Origin: Arthonia radiata
Taxonomy: Eukaryota; Ascomycota; Arthoniomycetes; Arthoniales; Arthoniaceae
DNA: 64,000 bases
NCBI GenBank assembly: GCA_002989075.1
Contig: PSQN01000010.1
Coordinates: forward strand, 682,001-746,000
Direction: 5' to 3'
A model generated the notes under the pieces. It had not been told where the DNA came from and ran no database searches. It saw nothing but the letters and a program-made list of their open reading frames with translations. This document shows, one piece after another, positions 55,699-64,000 of the stretch. Each line of letters opens with the position of its first letter. The first letter of the stretch is position 1. The translations under genes were made by a program, and so were the position numbers.

Positions 55699-57872
55699 TG
55701 CAGACAATAAGATTTTGATACTGTTAACTTTGTTAAGTCGAGCTTCTCACCGCTACCCTGCCATCTATTGCCCCATTTAGCCCGCACCGGTCACGCGCTA
55801 CCATCAACAACAACCCAAGATCATCGAGTCGACATCGCTTTCAAGACCCGATGAACCAAGATCTATGCCTTCCATAATCCTCCGTTACTGACTGTGCGCC
55901 ATCGACGCCACTGTCTACCTCCATGAAGCCAGTATATAGGCATGTGACTGAGCTCTTCAGGTTGCTAGGAGTTACATGGTGTGTTTGTGAGGGCGACCTC
56001 ACGTCGTGAATTGAGCTCAAGGATAAAAATACCCGCCTTGAGCTACATTGATCTTTTCAAATCAAGCTGTAGAACCCGTGGCGAGTGAATGAACAACATA
56101 AATATCGGCAAGTATCATCTCCTTCATCACTTCATAAGGAAGCTATGGAGTTTCGCGCTGATGGAAAGCGCGAGTTTGGTCGCTCCCTTGCATTGCATCC
56201 AGCACCCAGCGTTACCAAGCTATTGTTGACGAAAAGCGAAAAACAAGACACCATGACCTGCGAAGGCGAGCTTACAGCGAACCACGTCATACCCTCCCTG
56301 AAGGATCAGCTACAATTCTAAGGCACGATTGCGATGTTGATTTCGCGTTAGATTCCTACCGTTGGAAGACGTAGGCGAACAGTAGGTATTGTTTTGACAA
56401 GAAAGCAATGACATCCACCTCGAGCACGAAAACTACACGCTAAGAGAGGAACCGCCTATCGTTACTGAGCACATGAGTGCTAACAAGGAGCCCCGATAAT
56501 AACGTTTACCAATGCTTGCTATGAACTCAATCACGCTATCTCTGACTGGAATAAAGCGGATGGACACGAATAGCAACAGCGGAGCAGAAGCCATCGCTGC
56601 TGACACATTCTGGATTCCAGTAGCGTAGACTCCTCAAGGAGGCGCCCGTCAGGCTCACCATCTCTTTCGATTGACTACACCGTTTACTGAGATGACCGCT
56701 GATGTTTTTCCATGTCACCACGGCACAGTCAATGAGTCTGAAAGATGAAAGAATCCCATCGCATCTCCTGTGACTCACACTTTGACTGGCCCATGATAGG
56801 AGATATCTTCTCGTCCTTGAGCATAGGCTGAAGAGGTCTTGAACTGGGCCTCTGGAGAGGAAATGCGAGGCAGAGCTGACACGGAGATGAGTCGCAACCG
56901 CGTCTAGTGGCCGTCTAGTACCTCTCGAAAGGGGGGGGGTTGTGGCTTTAGAGCAAGTCATTGTCGCCAGAGCTGAGCCCTCGCCGAAGACCAGAAATAG
57001 AGCGACCTACATGAAGTGTTTGCCTGGCATTAAACTGCTAGCAAGGACACGGAGTCGAATGCGACATTGACGTTCAATACCTTGTCGACGAGGAAGAAGC
57101 TCCATGGGGTGAATGAATGTGGCTTCGAAGAGCTAGAAGAGACCGCGTTGGGCGTTGAAGGGTCCCGCGCCTCGCGGCTCGTGCCTTGGAGCGGACTTAC
57201 CGAATGAGCTACTTCCCACTGGCACACATCCGCGTGTGAATGGAAACTCTTTTGCTATTCTAGAATGGCGCAGAGAATGAGTGGTCAGTATGTTTCCTTT
57301 TCATACCGCGCTAGTATGCGGACTGCATGACACTAGTGAGGAAGAAGCTAAAAGTGGCTCGAGCGCAGCCGCGGTGTTGCGACAGACGCGACGGGAGATA
57401 TCAGCCTCGATCCTAATGACATCTTCCTGTCTACCTTTCTTAACATCGCGCAGTAATCTTGCGGCTACGGAGACGTGCTAGATGACTGTTCTGACAAGGT
57501 GTCTGTGCTGAAGGTTTCAGGCCGTGATTCTGCCTGCGCCTGGACAGCGTGTACGCTCCAATGAGGGAGACCCATTGTCGGAAAAGCATCCATAATGACA
57601 GTCTACCGCCGTGCATTAGCATCTTCATGGTGGTTGCCCTTTGAGATGGTGCCAGACTGATCATGCATTCGAGGCGTTCACCTGAGATATGGGGGTTCAT
57701 GAGGCTTCTCGGCACCCTCTCAGCCCAGGGCACAGTCATTGTTCGCATTAATGATATAAAGGTAACACAGGTGACTTGTAGAAGGTTGGCATCCTCTTTG
57801 TACATTTGCAAGACGAGCCTATCGTTCAACCACCTCCAAAACATCTTCCACGCTTAATTGAGCTCCTATTGT
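55699..57872. other. Long intergenic region
   Basis: This holds 2.2 kb without a supported gene. Frames on both strands are short (below 145 codons), lack good ATG starts or overlap one another; none shows a domain. A G9 run lies at about 56931. The first bases are the promoter of the mitochondrial Met-tRNA synthetase and the last few hundred that of the next orphan. A spliced or non-coding gene cannot be excluded. Confidence 0.4.
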
Positions 57873-58700
57873 ATGCCAGTCACCAGATCTCAGAGTCGTG
57901 CAGCATCTAGCGTCCCCGGATCATCCGCATCGAGTCAGCCTTCAATACTCCAGGAGAACCTGCAGGCTTCGTCAGGCGTCTCAAGCTCTGCTCAGGCTGT
58001 GATCAACTATCCAGACGAGCACAGTCGCCTCTTCCACAAGCTCACAAAGAATCTCGACCTCTTTCAACCTACGTACCTCAGACCAGATCAGCTCGAGCAC
58101 GCCAAGTACGGTGTCTTTCCCCATCACCTCGACCATCTCACCCGAATCAAGACTCAGTCTTATATGACCTGGGCGAACGCTGTTGCATTAGTAGCCTTAC
58201 AAAACGAGGACGCTCTCAATATCATGGCCAATGCTGTCGCCGACCCGATGCCCGCTCTCGAGGAACTCAGGAACCAAGTTCGAGACGTCTTGGACGACTA
58301 CTCACGCAACCCCGGCAGGACCTATGCTGAGACTCAAGTCGCAGACGACAAGCTTGAGGATGCGCTGAATGATTTGATGAATCAGACAGATTCGATCTCG
58401 AACGAACACCCAATGAATAGCGATGCCTGGGAGTTCGCAGTAGGCATCCTTATCCTCATCATGGAGGATCTGTGCGATCAGGTGCCCTCCAGACAGACCA
58501 CTCTCGATACCCATCTCGGCCTCATGGATACTGCTATGGATAAGATATCCAGCTTCACCGAGGACGTCAACAAGTTATACATCGATGAATTGCAAGGCAT
58601 TGTGCAGAAGCTGGAGCGCAGAGGCTCTTCTTTCGATGCCTCTGTAGCTGGGCTTACCGATAAAGTCAGGGATACTTTGCGCAGAGCCGAGCTGGCCTGA
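57873..58700 (+). CDS. Orphan helical protein
   Basis: An intronless frame of 275 residues from the ATG at 57873 (MPVTRSQSRAASS); the longer frame has no ATG. After a Ser-rich disordered N-terminus of about 45 residues, most of the protein looks alpha-helical and acidic (YPDEHSRLFHKLTKNLDLF, LEELRNQVRDVLDDYSRN, AWEFAVGILILIMEDLCDQ, LQGIVQKLERRG). There is no signal peptide; the single hydrophobic helix at about 190-205 is probably buried. I recognise no family. It shares no motif with the four-copy array, although both are intronless orphans. The coding call rests on frame length, an internal codon pattern and sensible protein composition. Confidence 0.6.
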   Translation: MPVTRSQSRAASSVPGSSASSQPSILQENLQASSGVSSSAQAVINYPDEHSRLFHKLTKNLDLFQPTYLRPDQLEHAKYGVFPHHLDHLTRIKTQSYMTWANAVALVALQNEDALNIMANAVADPMPALEELRNQVRDVLDDYSRNPGRTYAETQVADDKLEDALNDLMNQTDSISNEHPMNSDAWEFAVGILILIMEDLCDQVPSRQTTLDTHLGLMDTAMDKISSFTEDVNKLYIDELQGIVQKLERRGSSFDASVAGLTDKVRDTLRRAELA

Positions 58701-59865
58701 GCGCTCAATTGCAGCAGTCATATTGACGTAGGCGTCGTGACAGCAATGGCTGGGTGGGGCACTGTGAGGGTAGTGATGGGGAGGCGTCTTTCCTTTGTTC
58801 AATTTTGTTTCATTGACTTCAATTCTTTACACCTTTGCTGCAGGACAGCAGAGCCATTGGAAAAAAGGGTTCTGGAAGCTCACACTTTCATTTCATGTAC
58901 ATACTTGCGACATCACTTCGTTCCTTGGGCGGCTTTGTGTGGATCAGCAGCTAGTAAAAGTAGATGAGCAATCACAAGACGTATTCTCCCTTTCCCAGCA
59001 AGCGGACCTGCACGACAACCTGGATAGCTCCTTCCTTCCCCACACTTCAGCACGCGTCATGCACGGTCTTTGTGTCACTTTGAAAGAGCCCTCGAGGTGC
59101 TCACACAACGGTCCATTGATCTGCAAGTCCTTCAAGCGCCGAGCTGCGTCTCCCTGTCTTAAAGCGGGGATGAACGGTTAATGATCTGCTGCTTCTCTCT
59201 TCCTGTCTTCCTCTGAACTCTTCAATCACTATTCACTCACTCACTGCCGGAAGATCCAACCTCGCGTCCATCTCCGAGCCAACTGTAGACGGGCGTTTGT
59301 TCGGACATCACGGAATCCGAGTAACGTCATCCGAAACGCGTCGCCGATCGCTTGTTTCAGACCTACGTGCTACCGTCGCACCTCCCTGGCTTCACCTCAG
59401 CTCGTCCATCTAGCAAGATTCTTTGCATTCCTGCTCTGGATCGCACAGGACGAAGCTCACACGACAGCAGGTTGTACAGCTTCAGCACTAACAGCGACAC
59501 TCCTCCAGGTCCAAGCTCAGGAGCTTGTACTGTTTACCCCGCAAATTGTTCGGGGCTAGATTGGGAGAGGTACAAGACCCGGTTTCACAGTTCCTCTGGC
59601 AGCATAACCACCGTATCCGTCGACGCCGCTCGAGCTTCTACATACCCGCCGCATCCTATCTATCACTCCTTATCAGTCCGGATCAGATCACCTCATCTTT
59701 GAACATACTGTATTATTAGAGCTTCCCCGAGCTTGAGACACCTCCCACCTGTCCACCTGTTCAGACGACAAGACCCATCCAGACCCCAGCAAAGACATCC
59801 GTGCTGCTCGCCACACCTCTACAGACACATCGCTCGCCACATCACACAGCAGCCACGTATCCATT
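58701..59865. other. Intergenic region with a long pyrimidine-rich leader
   Basis: No gene is supported. From about 59180 the plus strand has C- and T-rich stretches (ctcttcctgtcttcctctg) and a short cactcactcactc repeat near 59235. That suggests a long transcribed leader of the next gene. Frames here share no motif. Confidence 0.45.
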
Positions 59866-60738
59866 ATGACCTCGTCGGACCCCTCAGACGGGTCTCCACC
59901 CGGCCGCCGACGCCGCTCCTCCTTCACCGACATGTTCGCCAGACCCTCCATCGACACATCCACAGCTAACAGCGTCACCTCCAACGGCCCTCGCACATCC
60001 TCGATAGCATCCGCTATGCAACAGCGCGCACGCCGCATGTCCATCACTTCCGTCGGCCTCTCCGGCTCACCAAACGGGCCGAGCACAGCCTCCGCTTTCG
60101 ATACAATTCGGGGTTCCCAAGTGGGACAAGCACGGCCCGGTGCAAATCCCGGCATGGGGGAGGAGGAGGCGGTTGAGGACGCTGATGAGGTGCCACCGCT
60201 CAACGGCGAGGGCAGCAGGCCCACGAGCCCAACCGTGGGCAGGAGACTGAGCTTTGGAGCGAGAGCGTATCGCGCCAGCAGCGGCGCGAGCAGCAACGGG
60301 GATACAGGCGGGAGCGAGGGCAGTGATCGGAGTCCCAATGGTACTGCGGGCAGTCCGCCGGGGACGAAGAAAGGTGAGTGCCATCGTATACCTCGGAACG
60401 CTGTCCTTAGATCGCGAATGGAGCAGGACCGCTGGGCAACATACCATCGATGGAAAACGCCTTGTTCTGACGGTGTGCAGTATGCTGATGATCAAACAGA
60501 AGGCTTCAATTGGTCCGAGAATCTCCGCGCACGCGCTCAACGCTCTTCCATTTCCGCCGGCTCCGGCAACCCATCCTCTTTCATGCCGTTACCAGGCATG
60601 CACGCCAAATCACGCAGCGTCGCCGATCCAGGCGCAGCAGCTGCACCAGCGCCACCTCCACCTGCTCCTCCGCCCGCGCAGAAGCGGCCGGACCATTTCC
60701 AAGAGCGGATCTTGAAGGGAGACTTTTACATGGACTGA
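59866..60738 (+). CDS. Small Ser/Pro-rich conserved fungal protein
   Basis: Exons 59866-60373 and 60500-60738 give 248 residues. The 126-nt intron (donor GTGAGT, acceptor AACAG) is a multiple of three and has no stop, so the frame also reads through. Splicing is preferred because it joins TKKEGFNWSENLRARAQRSS, which is smooth and family-like, while the retained stretch is unlike the rest. The protein is disordered: a basic RRRRSSFTDMFARPSID start, RRMSITSVGLSGSP, TVGRRLSFGARAYR and a proline run APPPPAPPPAQKRPDHF. The repeated R-R-x-S sites could be kinase targets. It ends ERILKGDFYMD. Small proteins with the FNWSENLR motif are widespread in filamentous fungi and of unknown function. Confidence 0.75.
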   Translation: MTSSDPSDGSPPGRRRRSSFTDMFARPSIDTSTANSVTSNGPRTSSIASAMQQRARRMSITSVGLSGSPNGPSTASAFDTIRGSQVGQARPGANPGMGEEEAVEDADEVPPLNGEGSRPTSPTVGRRLSFGARAYRASSGASSNGDTGGSEGSDRSPNGTAGSPPGTKKGECHRIPRNAVLRSRMEQDRWATYHRWKTPCSDGVQYADDQTEGFNWSENLRARAQRSSISAGSGNPSSFMPLPGMHAKSRSVADPGAAAAPAPPPPAPPPAQKRPDHFQERILKGDFYMD

Positions 60739-61362
60739 ATGGTTACAATTGGAGCGCGAAAGAGTGTTTTGTGGGTTGAAAGCTGTCTGAGTCCAAGACC
60801 AGTGCTTGTTAGAGTCCATCATTGGGAAATGTCCAAGTATGAATGGAGCTGTGGGCGAAGGGAGGTGTACTTATCGCGAAACGCAAACAGAGGCTGGAAT
60901 AGCAGAGTGCGGAGGACTTGCGAGGAGGCACTATGATCATCACGACGTCTACGAGACATACGCATCGACCTCTTGAGGCGATCAGCTTGTGTGCGGCAAG
61001 CTGGCCGGCAACGGCATTCTGTATGGCATGACTTTGAATCTATGCTACGCAGGACTCAACTTCTTCCTGCTCTACTGCACGCACCACCTTGTGTACGGAG
61101 CATGCTCCAGTCTCACATCTTGTGACACCTGGACGAGCACATCCTTGACCGCGTCACGTCTACCTTCACGTCCAAGTCCCGCATCGCCATGTAGTCTCTC
61201 CCTGCGAGCCCACATATCATGGACATCACAGCCTCCCCTCAAAATGCCTGAAAGTCCGCGACGCTCCACGATCTGCACCTGCACGGCGTTTGTGCTTCTG
61301 CCGTCCTTTCGCTCCCTCCTCTCCCCCCCTTCCCCATCCTCTCTCGCCCCAACAGTAAAAAA
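60739..61362. other. Convergent intergenic region
   Basis: No gene is supported. Plus-strand open frames that run from here across the uS13m gene are its antisense shadow. Probably 3' untranslated sequence of both neighbours. Confidence 0.45.
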
Positions 61363-61986
61363 TCACCCTCTCCGCTCAACCCTATTCAACCTCACCGCCG
61401 TCGCAACCTGCGTCCGCGTCCGCTGCCCTCTCACCGGCAAACCCATCGCGTGTCGCCGTCCCCTGTATGCGCCCATATCCCTCAGTCGCCTGATATTTTC
61501 TTGTAACCGCCGCCGTAAATCATTCTCTATGGTCAATTGGGAGAGAGAAGCGGTGAGCGCTGTGATGGTGGAATCGGGGAGCGAGCCAAGACGCGCGGTG
61601 GGGTGGATGTGGTGTGTGGCTAGGAGGCGGTCTAATAAGTTATGTCTGGGAGATGGTTGTTAGTAGACTGTCTAGGACGAGGTGTGATAAAGGGGAGAGG
61701 GGGGGGGGTTACCGTGCAGGCGCCGGTGGGGGATTCTGCTGTGCGGATGAGGATTGTGCGGCAGAGGAGGTATTCTGCTGGTAGTGGGTAGGAGGGTATG
61801 TGTGCGGCGCGATTCTCGGCTGTAATCTCGCTAAAGAGGATGTGTGCGACGAGGCGGAGATGCCGTAGAGGGACGTGAGCGCTTTGCGGACGTATTGGCG
61901 CTCGGGGAAGTTGATGCCTAGGAGGAAGGGCTGGGGATATTAGTCACTTTGTCTTGTGTTGGTTTTGATGGGTTGGCGCTTACCAT
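61363..61986 (-). CDS. SWS2: Mitochondrial small-subunit ribosomal protein uS13m
   Basis: Exons in transcription order: 61986-61984 (exactly ATG), 61930-61713 and 61645-61363, giving 167 residues. The 53-nt first intron (GTAAGC, branch CTAAT, CCCAG) joins M to [20 protein letters not shown]. The last exon supplies [14 protein letters not shown] and [20 protein letters not shown] followed by [11 protein letters not shown], the uS13 signature. The second intron has a strong branch CTACTAAC. Its donor is uncertain: GTAACC at 61712 keeps about 46 extra low-complexity residues, while a poor GTCGCA at 61850 gives 121 residues, close to the family norm. Both stay in frame. uS13m sits in the head of the mitochondrial small subunit and contacts tRNA. 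Confidence 0.82.
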
Positions 61987-62747
61987 GCCTGCAATCGTGT
62001 GGCAGTAGCAAGAGGACTGGGTGTCGGGATACGCAGTATCGTGGTCGGCGATGAGATGACAATGCGATGTGAGAGGCTTACCCTAACCCTAATATTTCCC
62101 GCGGAATGGAAATGGTGAGTGGATTTCCGGTCGAGGTGCAGTGCGAACCACTTCACGCCAACCGACCCGCTCCGCGACCGCACAGCCGCATCGAAGGCTT
62201 CTCGAACGTGCCATGCACGACGCGGCTTGTAGCTGTGGTCGCCGGACCGTAGTGCCCGCGCTGGGGTGAACGAGTGGCTGGTGAGGTGCATTCCGGAAGG
62301 GACGGAGGGGTGCTGGACTGGACGGGTTGATTGTGCTAGAACTTACGCAAAAGTGGTTCCAATCCATGAAGGGGTGGCGATCGGCGAGCACGGAACATCG
62401 ATGTCGTTCGCATGCTGGGTGGATCAGCTGAAGGTGAGATGGGAGGCTGCAGTAGGTGGTGGGCATGTGATTATGAGATTATGCTGGATGCATGAATTAT
62501 GGGTGGCGGCTTAGGCACCCTGGATTCGAGTGTTGAGATTGATGGGGGGTGGCGGCTGTGCCGGTAACAGGATGGAGTAAGCAACATCATTCCGGAGACG
62601 TCTTTCTAGCATCAGTAAATCACGCGGTCATACACGGGGAGGTGCAGCAATGGTGGGCGAAGACTTCTCAGTAAGGCAAGGGTCAAAAGAGACGATCAGA
62701 GTGTAGTGATAAATAATAATATTGATTCAAGATGAGTATCTCTCAAC
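61987..62747. other. Intergenic region upstream of uS13m
   Basis: Apart from the telobox-like motif I see no gene. The segment holds the uS13m promoter and the 3' end of the Arg-rich orphan gene. Confidence 0.4.
62081..62092 (-). promoter_or_regulatory. Telobox-like motif upstream of uS13m
   Basis: CCCTAACCCTAA on the plus strand is two perfect TTAGGG units on the coding strand, 95 bp upstream of the uS13m ATG. The position mirrors the motif 83 bp upstream of YTM1. With only two units it is a regulatory-type box rather than a telomere remnant. A Tbf1-like factor is a candidate reader; that is inference. Confidence 0.4.
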
Positions 62748-63890
62748 TCAAGCCCGATAAGAATACTGATACTGCTTGACCTTGGTGCCATCCTTTGCCA
62801 AAAATTGCCGCTCCGTCACATACTCCCGCGCGCGCACATCGCGCGGGTCTTCCAGCATGCCCTTGATCTCTTCCCTGTTCGCGCTCGTCGCGCTCCTCTG
62901 CCTCTGCGCTGGTGCCTGTGGAGCTGGCCCAACCGACGTCGCGGCGCGTGACCGTGCGCGCGGCGGGTCAGGTGCTGGCACAAGGAAATCACGTTCGCGA
63001 TCAGGCTCGCTGCGTGCATGTCGGATACCACTTCGCGATGCAGAGCGGTGGCGAGAGCGAGACTCATGGCGATGCTGGCTACGATGTCGGTGATGGGAGC
63101 GGTGGTGGTGACCACTGTCCCGGTATGAGCGTGAGCGGCGCGGTCGATCGTCGTCAACTTCGTAGCGAATGTAGTGGTCGGATTCGTAGATCTCCACGGG
63201 CGCATCCTTAGCTCGAGAGCTACGTCGAGAACGCCGTGATCGCCTCTGATCATCTTCGTGCAAGACGATCTCAGGCGCATCCGGGACTGGTGGAGGTGCG
63301 AGGGACGATCGACGCTGTCGTGTGGGTGGCGCACGGGTCTCTAGGCGTGCGCTGGCGCTCTTTGCGTAGACTTCGGAGTCGCTGCTGAGGTCGTCTTCAT
63401 CCGACTCGTACTGGGTCTGCTTCGAGGTGGCTGGCGCATGGATGAAGACTGGGTATGGATCTGGCTGGGGTAGCTGAGCTGGGTGGAAGTCGGGAAGGCG
63501 CGCAAAGGTGTCTTCAGCGTAAAGCGTGGGTGAGCGCTTCTGGACGATGACAGGCGTTTGTCGTGACCGTTGGCCAAATCCTGACAGGCTCAGGCGATTC
63601 CGTCGTGTGCTGTTCGAAGGAGACCGTTTCTCAGTGTGGACGATCTGGCCATCGGTGATACGGTTAGAGTCGCTTGGTCTGCGCGCTATCGTGTTGTAGA
63701 CAGTCTCGCGCTGCGACGGTGTGACGGACATGTCGAGGGCGCGAAGAGCGTTACGGTGGTGGCGCTGTCGCGAAGGCAAGACGAGAGTTTGATCTGTCGA
63801 TGTCGGCTTTTCATGAAAGCCTTGACGATCAGGCACTGTGACGAGAACATCGGGGTGCCCTTTGGGCAGTTGTTTGATGATGAGACCCAT
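62748..63890 (-). CDS. Arg/Ser/His-rich orphan, disordered
   Basis: A single exon encodes 380 residues from the ATG at 63890 (MGLIIKQLPKGHPDVLVTVP). Most of it is disordered, with R-S, H-R and S-R repeats at about 215-300 (HHHRSHHRHRSQHRHESRSR) that resemble RS-type domains. Short ordered-looking ends remain: residues 1-25 and the C-terminal block ARAREYVTERQFLAKDGTKVK with KQYQYSYRA. The C-terminal block is likely the conserved part. An N-terminal Met-Gly is compatible with myristoylation, but I cannot judge the site. RS-like repeats hint at RNA binding or nuclear speckles; this is inference. I recognise no ortholog. Confidence 0.65.
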   Translation of the reverse strand: MGLIIKQLPKGHPDVLVTVPDRQGFHEKPTSTDQTLVLPSRQRHHRNALRALDMSVTPSQRETVYNTIARRPSDSNRITDGQIVHTEKRSPSNSTRRNRLSLSGFGQRSRQTPVIVQKRSPTLYAEDTFARLPDFHPAQLPQPDPYPVFIHAPATSKQTQYESDEDDLSSDSEVYAKSASARLETRAPPTRQRRSSLAPPPVPDAPEIVLHEDDQRRSRRSRRSSRAKDAPVEIYESDHYIRYEVDDDRPRRSRSYRDSGHHHRSHHRHRSQHRHESRSRHRSASRSGIRHARSEPDRERDFLVPAPDPPRARSRAATSVGPAPQAPAQRQRSATSANREEIKGMLEDPRDVRAREYVTERQFLAKDGTKVKQYQYSYRA

Positions 63891-64000
63891 TTTGGAGATG
63901 ATTGTCGAGTGTGTGTGAAGACCCGGATAGGATTTAAATTAGGATGGACCGGCGTCGGCTGACAAACCAGTTCACCTAGCTAGAGTCTCGAAAGGAACGA
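63891..64000. other. Upstream end of the window
   Basis: This short segment is the promoter side of the Arg-rich orphan. No further gene is visible. Confidence 0.35.

Noticed and set aside
55699-57872. Small genes in the 2.2-kb gap
   Set aside because: Candidate frames (for example plus 56085-56321, minus 56536-56961) lack good ATG starts, overlap one another or have unlikely composition.
62078-62092. Interstitial telomere marking a chromosome fusion
   Set aside because: Only two repeat units are present, and their position upstream of uS13m better fits a promoter box.
1-64000. tRNA, rRNA and CRISPR features
   Set aside because: I scanned for GGTTCRANYCC-type B boxes, rRNA-like blocks and regularly spaced repeats and found none that hold up by eye; a covariance-model scan would be decisive.

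Overview
The window is nuclear DNA of a filamentous ascomycete (Pezizomycotina). The genes have short spliceosomal introns, mostly 45-120 nt, with GTAAGT/GTATGT-type donors and CTAAC/CTAAT branch sites. It also carries Zn2Cys6 and C2H2 regulators of fungal type, Ilm1, Ytm1, Uaf30-like and Pex1 genes, and a small secreted protein with fungal architecture. A dothideomycete is my best guess, but that is inference only. I see no transposon, rRNA, tRNA or CRISPR array. I joined the exons below by hand, checking splice sites, phase and protein continuity.

Layout. 1-3.2 kb: an Msn2/Seb1-type C2H2 stress regulator behind an upstream ORF. 4.3-11 kb: MCM7 and PEX1 transcribed divergently, with an MCB box and an E2F-like site upstream of MCM7. 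11.9-18.2 kb: a C2-domain protein and a six-exon Zn2Cys6 regulator. 18.6-24.1 kb: the proteasome beta4 subunit (its start codon is split by an intron), eIF3b and Ytm1. 25.8-32.1 kb: a six-exon secreted protein, Ilm1, a three-finger C2H2 protein and an orphan. 32.9-38.8 kb: four intronless paralogous orphan genes in tandem, the most novel feature here. 39.4-41.8 kb: a small Ish1-motif membrane protein and a cytochrome P450. 43-46.3 kb: Rrp9 and a Uaf30-like SWIB protein, divergent. 46.7-51.3 kb: an L-serine dehydratase, then mevalonate kinase and Ste24, divergent. 51.6-55.7 kb: a Lys/Arg-rich orphan, mitochondrial bL34m and mitochondrial Met-tRNA synthetase. 57.9-63.9 kb: two orphans, mitochondrial uS13m (spliced, easily missed) and an Arg-rich orphan.

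How the genes relate. Most are housekeeping genes for growth: replication licensing (MCM7), ribosome assembly and rRNA transcription (Ytm1, Rrp9, Uaf30-like), translation (eIF3b), mitochondrial translation (bL34m, uS13m, MetRS), protein turnover (beta4) and peroxisomes (PEX1). Two divergent pairs make functional sense: Rrp9/Uaf30-like (rRNA production) and Erg12/Ste24 (isoprenoid supply and processing of prenylated proteins). TTAGGG-repeat (telobox) motifs lie 80-100 bp upstream of Ytm1 and uS13m. Several genes have an intron inside or just after the start codon.
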